From the NCBI GenBank assembly GCA_025363495.1, contig JANYDR010000162.1, positions 1-13,980 on the forward strand: a stretch of DNA of 13,980 bases, in the 5' to 3' direction. The translations under genes and the position numbers were made by a program. Below the pieces are notes generated by a model, which was given only the letters and a program-made list of their open reading frames with translations, searched no databases and was not told where the DNA came from. Shown here piece after piece: positions 1 through 6,567 of this stretch (the stretch's first letter is position 1; every line of letters starts with the position of its first letter). The stretch comes from Cyclobacteriaceae bacterium. Its GTDB lineage: Bacteria > Bacteroidota > Bacteroidia > Cytophagales > Cyclobacteriaceae.

Positions 1-749
1 CCATTATCAAAAGTGAATCAACCGGATTTTTGGAATTGGATAAACCCGATTTCCAAAATCCATTTTTTGAAAACGTCTTTGAGGAACGCACAGCTTCCAT
101 GGCAATGCCAAAAGTGCGACCTGTAATTGAATGGGGCAGCGATCGTTCATCGTTGCTGAAATTGAAAGATGGAAAGTCATTCCTTTCGAAAGTTAAAAAC
201 ACGTTCATTCTTGCGGCACCATTAGATCCCAGATTTTCTGATTTCCAAAGTCATGGATTATTTGTTCCGGTCATGTATCGCATCGCTGCTTCCGGACATC
301 GTCTAAGTCAGAAGCCATATTATATGCTTACCGAAAGCACCGTTATTCTTAAAGCCGATAGCCTTACTGGCGAATCACCCGTACGACTCATTGGAAAACA
401 GGAGGTGGTGCCGGCGCAGCGTAGAAATGGAGATCAAATTGTGCTGGAGATTCCTAAGTTTTCGATTGATCCCGGATTTTATTACGCGAAAGCGAACGAA
501 GACACCCTGGTGTTGGTGGCTTTTGATCTCGATAAACATGAATCATTATTGGAGCAATGGACCGGAGAGGAAGTGAAATCGATGCTGGGAAGTGGTAAAA
601 ACATCTCATTGTTTGATTCCGCGGCTACCGATTCTTTCAGCAACGAAATAAAAGAGAGATATTTGGGTACTCCTTTGTGGAAAATCGCGCTCCTGCTGGC
701 ATTGATTTTTCTACTGGCCGAGGTGCTGCTCATTCGTTTTCTGAAGTAA
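1..749 (+). CDS. BatA-domain membrane protein, C-terminal part (5' end outside window)
   Basis: The reading frame is open from base 3 with no stop, so the gene begins upstream of the window. The TTG at base 30 is internal and should not be taken as the start. About 248 residues are visible: a soluble, probably periplasmic region followed by one membrane helix in the last ~23 residues (LWKIALLLALIFLLAEVLLI), ending in a short basic tail. The C-terminal pattern, a 'DKHESLLEQWTGEEVKSML' stretch, then 'YLGTPLWK' and the helix, is what I recall from the large Bacteroidetes BatA N-terminal-domain proteins of about 650-700 residues. The BatA part itself is not visible. The stop lies 20 bases before the dihydroorotase homologue, so the two are probably cotranscribed. 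The cellular role of the family is not established. The family call is fairly secure; any function would be a guess. Confidence 0.8.
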   Translation, partial: IIKSESTGFLELDKPDFQNPFFENVFEERTASMAMPKVRPVIEWGSDRSSLLKLKDGKSFLSKVKNTFILAAPLDPRFSDFQSHGLFVPVMYRIAASGHRLSQKPYYMLTESTVILKADSLTGESPVRLIGKQEVVPAQRRNGDQIVLEIPKFSIDPGFYYAKANEDTLVLVAFDLDKHESLLEQWTGEEVKSMLGSGKNISLFDSAATDSFSNEIKERYLGTPLWKIALLLALIFLLAEVLLIRFLK

Positions 750-769
750 GCTATGAATAGAAACCAGGA

Positions 770-2035
770 ATGAAAATACTGATCCAATCCGCCACAATTC
801 TTAATTCAGGCTCACCTTTTCATAAAAAGAAAAAAAATATTTTAATCCAGAACGGTCGCATTACAGAGATCGGGGATAAGAATTTTGCTGCCGATAGGGT
901 AATCGATGCCAGGAACATGATTTTATCAGCCGGGTGGTTTGATCTGGGTGCATATGTTGGAGATCCTGGTCATGAGCAGCGTGAAGATGTGAACTCCTTA
1001 ATGAAGGTTGCGGCAGCAGGGGGATTTACAGAAGTAGCCGTGCTTCCAAATACAAGTCCATCAATACAATCAAAGAATGAAGTAAGTTACCTGACGAATA
1101 ATAACGCGACGCGACTCGTACAGATTCATGCACTGGCATCGGTAACCCGTAATAATAAAGGTGAAGAGCTGACTGAAATGATCGACCTGCATGAGGCCGG
1201 TGCTATTGCTTTTACAGATGGGCTAAAGCCGATCTGGCACACCGATATTTTTCTAAAGTCTCTTCAATATTTACAGAAGTTTAATGGACTGCTGATTGAT
1301 CATCCTGAAGATATCTGGTTGAATTTATTTGGCCAAATGCATGAAGGAGTCAATAGCACAACCCTTGGTTTAAAAGGAATGCCACGCATTGCCGAGGAGC
1401 TTCCGTTGAGCCGTAACATTGAGCTGCTTCAATATGCAGGAGGGCGTCTACATTTTTCCCGTTTGTCGACGGCTAAGAGCATTGAGCTGGTACGCGCCGC
1501 AAAGAAAAGAGGACTGACGCTAAGTTGTGATATTACAGGTTATCAGACTTTGTTAGACGACAGCATGCTGGATGATTTTGATACAAACTATAAGGTGAAT
1601 CCACCCCTGCGTGAGAAATCTGATAAGGATGCATTGCTTAAGGGACTGAACGATGGTACTATTGATATACTTTGCTCTGGCCATTTACCGCAGGATGATG
1701 AATGCAAGAACCTCGAGTTTGATCAGGCTGATTTTGGAATTATTAATCTTCAGACCTTCGGCTCAAACCTCGCAACATTATCTGCGTCAGTAGCGTTGGA
1801 AGATCTTATTGAAAAAGTGACAACCAATCCAAGGACCATGTTGGGAATTGAGGTCCCTCAGATTGATATAGATCAAAAAGCGAACCTCACGCTTTTCGAT
1901 CCTGAAGCAGAATGGACGCTGGATGGAAAGAGTAATTTATCAAAATCTAAGAACTCTCCTTGGTTTGGCAAGAAAATAAAAGGTAAAGCGGTAGCCGTGT
2001 TTAACAATTCCAAGAGCTGGTTGGATGTTCAGTAA
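770..2035 (+). CDS. Dihydroorotase homologue, probably catalytically inactive (PyrC-like pseudoenzyme)
   Basis: This 421-residue protein has the full length and fold pattern of class I dihydroorotases (amidohydrolase superfamily), which close carbamoyl-aspartate to dihydroorotate in pyrimidine synthesis. Fold landmarks are kept: the PNT at 93-95, HPED at 178-181, KVNPPLRE at 275-282 and the DGTIDI at 295-300. The catalytic set is mostly gone. The metal motif DxHxHxREPG reads DLGAYVGDPG (58-67), with Gly60 and Tyr62 in place of both histidines and Gly64 in place of the substrate-binding arginine. The HxST histidine is Arg231, the TPHH motif reads TGYQ (256-259), and the catalytic Asp of TDHAPH is Gly304. 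I infer a pseudoenzyme, perhaps a structural partner of aspartate transcarbamoylase as described for inactive PyrC' proteins, or a protein with a new role linked to the downstream membrane genes. Automatic annotation would probably call it pyrC. The ATG at 770 follows AGGA closely, and the end overlaps the next gene by 11 bases. Confidence 0.88.
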   Translation: MKILIQSATILNSGSPFHKKKKNILIQNGRITEIGDKNFAADRVIDARNMILSAGWFDLGAYVGDPGHEQREDVNSLMKVAAAGGFTEVAVLPNTSPSIQSKNEVSYLTNNNATRLVQIHALASVTRNNKGEELTEMIDLHEAGAIAFTDGLKPIWHTDIFLKSLQYLQKFNGLLIDHPEDIWLNLFGQMHEGVNSTTLGLKGMPRIAEELPLSRNIELLQYAGGRLHFSRLSTAKSIELVRAAKKRGLTLSCDITGYQTLLDDSMLDDFDTNYKVNPPLREKSDKDALLKGLNDGTIDILCSGHLPQDDECKNLEFDQADFGIINLQTFGSNLATLSASVALEDLIEKVTTNPRTMLGIEVPQIDIDQKANLTLFDPEAEWTLDGKSNLSKSKNSPWFGKKIKGKAVAVFNNSKSWLDVQ

Positions 2036-2567
2036 GATCATTGCCTCACCCATGATAAAAGTACCGGCACGCTATGGCGCGATCGCGGGTATACTATGCA
2101 TCATATTTTCAGTAACTTTTTTCTACATGGGAAAAAGTCCATTATTGATTAATCCCTACATGGATTTCCGGATATTGTTATTCGCGGTGCTTATTTTCTT
2201 TTGCCTCAAAGAGATCCGGGATTTCTACCAGGGCGGTGTATTGCCTATGTGGCAGGGGGTAGGATCGAGTCTTTTCTTTTTGGTGGTGACGTCAATCATT
2301 GCAGCAATAGGAATATTGATATTCGGTGCGCTGCAGCCTGCATTTCTTGCGAACTATATTTCAGAACTCACCCTGCAGATCCAGGGCCTTCCTGAAGAAA
2401 CAGTAAAACAAATAGGAAAAGATGTGCTGGAGAGTAATTTAAAAGCACTTCCTGCTACTAATATAGGAGACCTGGCAGGCTTGTACATGTGGCAAAGCTT
2501 TGTCATGGGCTTTTTTATAAGCGTAATAATCTCTGTAATTTTAAGACGCCAACCTAAACCTGAATAA
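2025..2567 (+). CDS. DUF4199 family membrane protein, copy 1
   Basis: A 180-residue integral membrane protein. Hydrophobic segments lie at about 16-36, 48-62, 78-105 and 153-174, with a soluble amphipathic loop (about 106-150) between helices three and four and a short basic, polar tail. This four-helix layout with a long third loop is the DUF4199 pattern common in Bacteroidetes, whose function is unknown. The ATG at 2025 overlaps the end of the dihydroorotase homologue by 11 bases. A second ATG at 2052 (residue 10) would leave a 16-base gap and a more typical DUF4199 N-terminus ('IKVPARYGAIAGILC'), so the true start could be either. The next gene is also DUF4199, 4 bases downstream, which suggests a tandem duplication or a heteromeric membrane unit in the same operon. 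Confidence 0.82.
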   Translation: MFSKIIASPMIKVPARYGAIAGILCIIFSVTFFYMGKSPLLINPYMDFRILLFAVLIFFCLKEIRDFYQGGVLPMWQGVGSSLFFLVVTSIIAAIGILIFGALQPAFLANYISELTLQIQGLPEETVKQIGKDVLESNLKALPATNIGDLAGLYMWQSFVMGFFISVIISVILRRQPKPE

Positions 2568-2571
2568 AAAT

Positions 2572-3123
2572 ATGGAAGAGACAACCGAACAACCATCATT
2601 ATTGAATCATGCGATAAAATGGGGCGCCATATGTGGTGCGATCAGTATATTTTTCTCGATCATGCTGTATGTGATCGATTATACACTTATGGTACAATTG
2701 AAGTTTCTACTTATTTTTTTAGCCATCTATTTTGGAATAACGATATACGCGGGTATTGACTACCGGAATTCCGGAGGTCGCTACCTTGCTTATGGTAAAG
2801 CGTTTCAACATGGCTTTCTTGTCCTTGCGGTATCGGGCATAATTGCAACGATCTGGAACATGCTCTTGTATAATGTGATTGATACTGAACTTCCGAAGAA
2901 GCTTTTGGAGGCATCAATGGAAAACGCAAGGGCTATGATGGAGAATTTTGGAACACCCGCTGACAGGATTGACGAAGAGCTTGCAAAGGCAGAGGAAAGG
3001 ACAAAGAGTCAGTTTACCTTTACCGGACAGCTAATGGGTCTCTTGTACATTTTAATTTTTTCAGCAGTCATGGCGGCTATATCTTCCATATTTGTAAGAA
3101 GGAACGAACCCATCGAAATGTAA
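2572..3123 (+). CDS. DUF4199 family membrane protein, copy 2
   Basis: A 183-residue membrane protein with the same plan as the preceding gene. It has two N-terminal hydrophobic segments (about 14-30 and 42-60), a third at about 84-105, a charged soluble loop rich in Glu, Lys and Met (about 108-148), and a final helix (about 150-173). The N-terminal 'KWGAICGAISIFFSIMLY' matches the 'RYGAIAGILCIIFSVTFFY' of copy 1 in position and pattern, which supports paralogy. The ATG lies 4 bases after the stop of copy 1. The stop is followed at once by the glycosyltransferase ATG (TAAATG), so translation is probably coupled. DUF4199 proteins have no established function. I infer that the pair supports a membrane process involving the adjacent glycosyltransferase. 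Confidence 0.82.
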   Translation: MEETTEQPSLLNHAIKWGAICGAISIFFSIMLYVIDYTLMVQLKFLLIFLAIYFGITIYAGIDYRNSGGRYLAYGKAFQHGFLVLAVSGIIATIWNMLLYNVIDTELPKKLLEASMENARAMMENFGTPADRIDEELAKAEERTKSQFTFTGQLMGLLYILIFSAVMAAISSIFVRRNEPIEM

Positions 3124-4137
3124 ATGAACATTTCGGTCATCATTCCTGCCAAAGACGAAGAACAATCAATACCTGAATTGAGTCAGTGGATAAGCCGTGT
3201 GATGGATACACACGGCTTTTCCTATGAAGTAATCTTTGTAGATGATGGGAGTGAAGATGGTACCTGGGAAGAAATCAAAAAAGTAAGTCAGGCTAATTCA
3301 TCATTCAAAGGAATTCGCTTCAACAGAAATTTTGGAAAGTCGGCCGCACTGCATACGGCTTTCAAGTCGGCCATGGGTGATGTGGTGATCACCATGGATT
3401 CCGACCTGCAGGATAGTCCGGAAGAGATACCAGCACTGTATAAAATGATCAGGGATGATGGCTTTGATCTTGTTTCCGGTTGGAAGAAAAAAAGGCATGA
3501 CCCTATTGGAAAAACTTTACCATCAAGGTTTTTCAATTTCGTGACACGAAAAATCTCGGGTATTAATCTTCATGATTTTAACTGCGGATTGAAGGCGTAT
3601 AAATTAGTGGTGGTAAAAAACATCACGGTGTATGGTGAGATGCACCGCTACATTCCTGTGATTGCCAAGTGGGCAGGCTTTAAAAAAATTGGTGAGAAAG
3701 TAGTAGAGCATCATGAGCGAAAGTATGGTCACAGTAAATTTGGCTGGGAACGTTTCATGCGTGGCTTCCTTGATTTGTTGTCCATTACTTTTATTGGAAG
3801 GTTTGCTCAACGCCCCATGCACTTCTTTGGTTTCTGGGGCTTTATATCATTCGTGGCGGGTTTTTTCTTCACCGTAAAAATTCTATACAATAAAATTGAT
3901 TCCGTTTTTATTTCAAAAATTCCTCTTACTCGAGACGTTACAGCGCAACCAATATTTTATCTGGCGTTGGTGGCTGTTATCCTGGGAACACAACTTTTTC
4001 TGACTGGCTTCATTGCGGAACTGATTGCCCGTCAATCTATTTCTAAAAAAGATTACCTGGTAATTGATAAGGTTGGCATGGAGCAATGGTCGCCTGTCTC
4101 GGGTTTCAGAATACCTGCTGCGAGTGCAAAATCATAA
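3124..4137 (+). CDS. Family 2 glycosyltransferase, GtrB / polyprenol-phosphate sugar synthase type
   Basis: A 337-residue enzyme of the DPM1/GtrB-like GT2 class. Such enzymes transfer a sugar from a nucleotide donor to a polyprenyl phosphate on the cytoplasmic face of the membrane. The N-terminal domain shows the opening VIIPAKDEE (5-13), the nucleotide-binding VDDGSEDGT (39-47), the metal-binding DSD (92-94) within MDSDLQDSPEE, and FNCGLKAY (152-159) followed by EMHRYIP (172-178). These are landmarks of this subfamily. Two C-terminal helices (about 232-254 and 277-303) anchor it in the membrane, with a short polar tail. The sugar cannot be read from sequence. The start abuts the DUF4199 stop with no gap, so the gene is the last member of this operon. 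A 195-base gap with an inverted repeat follows. The class is secure, the substrate unknown. Confidence 0.92.
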   Translation: MNISVIIPAKDEEQSIPELSQWISRVMDTHGFSYEVIFVDDGSEDGTWEEIKKVSQANSSFKGIRFNRNFGKSAALHTAFKSAMGDVVITMDSDLQDSPEEIPALYKMIRDDGFDLVSGWKKKRHDPIGKTLPSRFFNFVTRKISGINLHDFNCGLKAYKLVVVKNITVYGEMHRYIPVIAKWAGFKKIGEKVVEHHERKYGHSKFGWERFMRGFLDLLSITFIGRFAQRPMHFFGFWGFISFVAGFFFTVKILYNKIDSVFISKIPLTRDVTAQPIFYLALVAVILGTQLFLTGFIAELIARQSISKKDYLVIDKVGMEQWSPVSGFRIPAASAKS

Positions 4138-4159
4138 ACAGACTGGAATGCACAGAATG

Positions 4160-4261
4160 CATTTCCCACAGATTCCACAGATCGAATACGCGCAGATTTT
4201 CGCGAACTCTTAGAATTCCACGAAAATTGGTGGATTAAATCTGTGGAATCTGTGGGAAATG
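4160..4261. repeat. Interrupted inverted repeat, copy R1
   Basis: Two perfect 23-base arms (4160-4182 and 4239-4261) in inverted orientation enclose a 56-base centre. Each arm contains CCCACAGATTCCACAGAT or its complement. The left half, through 'gaattc' at 4213-4218, is nearly identical to copy R2 near 6426. It lies between the glycosyltransferase stop and the desaturase start. Short dispersed repeats of the 'cacagatttcacagat' kind are common between genes in Bacteroidetes. The transcript could fold into a long hairpin, but no T-run follows, so it is not a classic terminator. Confidence 0.88.
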
Positions 4262-4296
4262 TATCCGACCTTTCATTACAGTTTAAAAATTTGTAA

Positions 4297-4304
4297 TACC
4301 TTAG
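4297..4304 (+). promoter_or_regulatory. Candidate -7 box for the desaturase gene
   Basis: TACCTTAG matches the Bacteroidetes -7 consensus TAnnTTTG except for one base. It lies 28 bases before the desaturase ATG, which would leave a leader of roughly 20 bases. No convincing -33 TTTG was seen at the expected spacing, so this is a weak call. Confidence 0.3.
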
Positions 4305-4332
4305 CCTTCCTCATATATAAAATATACGTTAA

Positions 4333-5397
4333 ATGGCCTTCTTGGATTATGTTCTTGAGCCACCACGATACGGTTGGCAGGATTCTAATGGAACCTTTAT
4401 TAAACCCACGTCCGGCCAGATTGTAAGAGAATTCTTTTCACGTCTCAATGTTTTTAAGGACAGGAAAAACTGGCTCTCATTCATGAGTTGGCTTCAGGTT
4501 GCCTGTCTTGCTCCCTTTTTCTTTTTATTCATCTTTAAGTATTTCAGCTGGGGACTTCTTGTAGCCGCATTTTTTTACAGCATGGTGTTTATGGGTACGC
4601 ATGGTACCGTCTGGCATCACCGCTATTGTACACATGGCGCATATACTTTCCGGAATAAATTCTGGATGTTTATCACACGGAATCTTTCGCTGAAAATTAT
4701 TCCTGAAGAAATTTATGTTGTATCGCATCATGTTCATCATGCAAAATCAGATCAGCCTGGTGATCCTTACAATGCTTATGGTGGATTTTTATATTGTTTC
4801 CTGGCCGATGTTGTCCATCAACCGATTAAGCGCGATCTGAGTGAAGAAGATTATAACCGTGCTGTGAACATGATGAAGCACACGGGTATTCAGCCGAATA
4901 GTTATAAGGGGTATCTTAAATGGGGTTCCATCGCGCGACCAGGCTTGTCGGTGCTTCATTGGTTTCTGAATTGGGGATTTTGGTATTTGGTTTTTTATTT
5001 AATCGGTGGTCATCCGTTAGCGTTTGCTTTGTTTGGCGGAGCAGCTTTTTGGGCGGTGGGTGTACGGACCTTTAATTATGAAGGTCATGGCAAAGGAGAA
5101 AACAAGCAGCGTGAAGGAGTTGATTTTAATAAAAAAGATAATTCCATCAATCAGATCTGGCCTGGCTTCGTTGCGGGAGAATGGCATAACAATCATCACT
5201 TATTTCCGCAAAGTGCAAGAAGTGGATTTTTATGGTACCAGATTGATTCTGCATGGTACTTCATTCGGACGTTATCATTTATAGGTGCAGTATCTTCTTT
5301 CAATGATTCCAAGGAGCAATTTAGGAAGCAGTATCTTTTAGCTGAATCGGAGGCTGTTTTTTCGAAAGCGACAGGTACTTCGGTTAATAAAGTATAA
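4333..5397 (+). CDS. Membrane fatty acid desaturase (acyl-CoA / acyl-lipid type)
   Basis: A 354-residue membrane di-iron desaturase, which introduces a double bond into a saturated acyl chain and so adjusts membrane fluidity. The iron-binding histidine boxes are all present: H96-x4-H101 (HRYCTH, preceded by H90 and H95), HHVHH at 132-136 (HxxHH), and HNNHH at 285-289 (HxxHH). The accessory NYEGH at 248-252 is typical of the stearoyl-CoA Delta-9 branch. Hydrophobic spans lie at about 54-88, 148-163 and 205-245, as expected for helices flanking the boxes. The start at 4333 is the first ATG after the R1 repeat. The gene stands alone, with the LytTR gene converging from the other side. Bond position and carrier (CoA, ACP or lipid) cannot be determined from sequence. 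Confidence 0.93.
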   Translation: MAFLDYVLEPPRYGWQDSNGTFIKPTSGQIVREFFSRLNVFKDRKNWLSFMSWLQVACLAPFFFLFIFKYFSWGLLVAAFFYSMVFMGTHGTVWHHRYCTHGAYTFRNKFWMFITRNLSLKIIPEEIYVVSHHVHHAKSDQPGDPYNAYGGFLYCFLADVVHQPIKRDLSEEDYNRAVNMMKHTGIQPNSYKGYLKWGSIARPGLSVLHWFLNWGFWYLVFYLIGGHPLAFALFGGAAFWAVGVRTFNYEGHGKGENKQREGVDFNKKDNSINQIWPGFVAGEWHNNHHLFPQSARSGFLWYQIDSAWYFIRTLSFIGAVSSFNDSKEQFRKQYLLAESEAVFSKATGTSVNKV

Positions 5398-5408
5398 GAT
5401 TTTTTTTG

Positions 5409-5445
5409 ACCACGAAGTCACAAGGACATTAAGAAGACACAAAGT
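5409..5445. repeat. Degenerate 'ccacgaag-cacaag' intergenic repeat
   Basis: The stretch reads as near-repeats of a short unit (ccacgaagtcacaagga, then aagaagacacaaagt). It lies between the convergent desaturase and LytTR genes, just after an eight-T run (5400-5407 region). It resembles the purine-rich short repeats dispersed between genes in many Bacteroidetes. The rest of the 108-base gap holds nothing I recognise. Confidence 0.55.
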
Positions 5446-5505
5446 CAATCGTGATCCAAAGTGCTTTAAGGCCCTCCACTTTTCAAAGATGATCACTGAT
5501 TGTCA

Positions 5506-6264
5506 TTAAGGCAGCACATTCCGTCGTAGCAACTGCTCCTCCACATACCGTTTATATACTTTTCCAATCTTTAGCTCTTGTTGTCCAACCTTGATTTTTT
5601 CCTGAGTTAAAGTAACGCTGTGTGAAGTGTTTACAATATGAGACCTGCTGATGCGGATGAAGCCAGGCTTGGGAAGACGCTCTTCCGCTTCTTTTAGGGA
5701 TAATCGAACAATAAAAGTTTTCTTTAGGGTAATCACTTTAATATAATTTTCAAGACTCTCAACATATAGGATCTGCGACAGCGGAATTTGCTCTTTAATG
5801 CCATCAATCATGCATACAAAGTGCGTGGGTTCAACAGTTGAAGAAAAAGGATCAGGCTGAATTGACCGGACGCCTTTGATTACATCCTGATTTTTGAATA
5901 TGATAAAGGTGCCTAATCCGGCAAGGGTATAGACCCAGAATTCCAGGATCTTAGGCAATGAGTCATTTTCATTGAAAACATAAAGTAGAATGAAATGCAT
6001 GTTCAGCGATTCAAAGAGAATCATTGAAAAAGTCCATAGAAAATAAGAGAGCTTTCTCCCCTCCAGATAAAGTCTTTCAAACAATATCTTATTGTGAAAA
6101 ACGATCCATCCGTAAAGAAGTAAGAGAAAAATGTAGGGTGAGATCTGATTAAAGCCAGTTCGCCGATGCAAGTAATACCGGTCAGAGATATAATGGATCA
6201 GCAGGAGGGCAGTAAGTCCGATGACATTTCGAATCACAACTTGCAGCCAGTTCCCCCTTTTCAT
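5506..6264 (-). CDS. LytTR DNA-binding regulator with membrane-spanning N-terminus
   Basis: A 252-residue protein. The N-terminal half has four hydrophobic segments (about 8-25, 42-57, 72-96 and 107-124). The C-terminal half (about 147-248) is a LytTR DNA-binding domain, with IPLSQILYVESLENYIKV at 160-177 and GFIRISRSHIVN at 201-212 as the typical motifs. It lacks a response-regulator receiver domain, so it is not a classic LytR-type partner of a kinase. The membrane part probably senses a signal or interacts with a membrane partner directly. The ATG is preceded by GGAGG with no gap, and upstream of that by TAAATTTG (6269-6276). A 23-base palindrome lies further upstream (6306-6328). It is divergent from the DUF2306-like gene at 6568, a possible target. 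Confidence 0.9.
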   Translation of the reverse strand: MKRGNWLQVVIRNVIGLTALLLIHYISDRYYLHRRTGFNQISPYIFLLLLYGWIVFHNKILFERLYLEGRKLSYFLWTFSMILFESLNMHFILLYVFNENDSLPKILEFWVYTLAGLGTFIIFKNQDVIKGVRSIQPDPFSSTVEPTHFVCMIDGIKEQIPLSQILYVESLENYIKVITLKKTFIVRLSLKEAEERLPKPGFIRISRSHIVNTSHSVTLTQEKIKVGQQELKIGKVYKRYVEEQLLRRNVLP

Positions 6265-6268
6265 CCTC

Positions 6269-6276
6269 CAAATTTA
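6269..6276 (-). promoter_or_regulatory. Candidate -7 box TAAATTTG for the LytTR gene
   Basis: On the minus strand TAAATTTG is an exact fit to TAnnTTTG and ends 4 bases before the ATG at 6264. If used, transcription would start at or very near the start codon and give a leaderless mRNA. No clear -33 element was seen, and the match could be chance in AT-rich DNA. Confidence 0.35.
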
Positions 6277-6305
6277 CCCCATTCCTCCGATTCAGCTCTG
6301 GAACT

Positions 6306-6328
6306 TGTGACAAAAGTCTTTAGTCACA
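6306..6328. promoter_or_regulatory. 23-base near-perfect palindrome, candidate operator
   Basis: The arms TGTGACAAAAG (6306-6316) and CTTTAGTCACA (6318-6328) are inverted copies around a single T, with one mismatched pair. It lies 42 to 64 bases upstream of the LytTR ATG in a divergent promoter region. The outer TGTGA/TCACA resembles the ends of CRP/FNR-type sites, but the spacer is 13 bases rather than 6. It could instead be a site for the LytTR protein or another dimeric regulator. Confidence 0.5.
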
Positions 6329-6425
6329 GGTGAAATAGCCTGGTCACTATTGGCTTTCTTATTAGAGTTGGTCTTGCAAAGTTTGTATGGATTTTAAGAC
6401 CATTAAACTTGAATAAAAGTCGAAG

Positions 6426-6540
6426 GCATTTCCCACAGATTTCACAGATCGAATACTCGCAGATTTTCGCGAAACTCTTAGAATTCTGAGTTAAATCCGT
6501 GAGATCTGCTATGCCTGTCGGCAGACAAGGTGGGAAATGT
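6426..6540. repeat. Interrupted inverted repeat, copy R2, with an insertion in the right arm
   Basis: The first ~60 bases follow R1 (4159-4218) with only a few substitutions and one extra A, through the shared 'gaattc'. The centre is about 11-12 bases shorter than in R1. The right arm, which should read like 'atctgtgggaaatgt', is split after 'gatctg' by 22 bases (6509-6530) before 'tgggaaatgt' resumes. The element ends 27 bases before the ATG of the DUF2306-like gene, so it occupies that gene's likely promoter region. Confidence 0.82.
6509..6530. repeat. 22-base palindromic insertion inside R2
   Basis: This insertion is absent from R1. Its core TGCCTGTCGGCAGACA (6512-6527) is a 16-base palindrome apart from two mismatched pairs, both of which would be G-U wobbles in RNA. 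It resembles 'tgcctgccggcaggca' palindromes that I recall as dispersed in Bacteroidetes genomes. I infer a secondary insertion of one small repeat into another. Confidence 0.6.
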
Positions 6541-6567
6541 ATTCGCCACACAAAATAAGCATCGGAG

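Noticed and set aside
4160..4261. R1 inverted repeat as the terminator of the glycosyltransferase operon
   Set aside because: The arms are 56 bases apart and no T-run follows, and a related copy exists elsewhere, so a dispersed repeat is the better reading.
5409..5445. Short repeats as a CRISPR array
   Set aside because: The units are degenerate, adjacent without spacers and not regularly spaced. No cas genes are present.
6306..6328. Palindrome as a CRP/FNR binding site
   Set aside because: The outer halves look right, but the spacer is 13 bases instead of 6, so a standard site is unlikely. It is kept only as an unspecified operator candidate.
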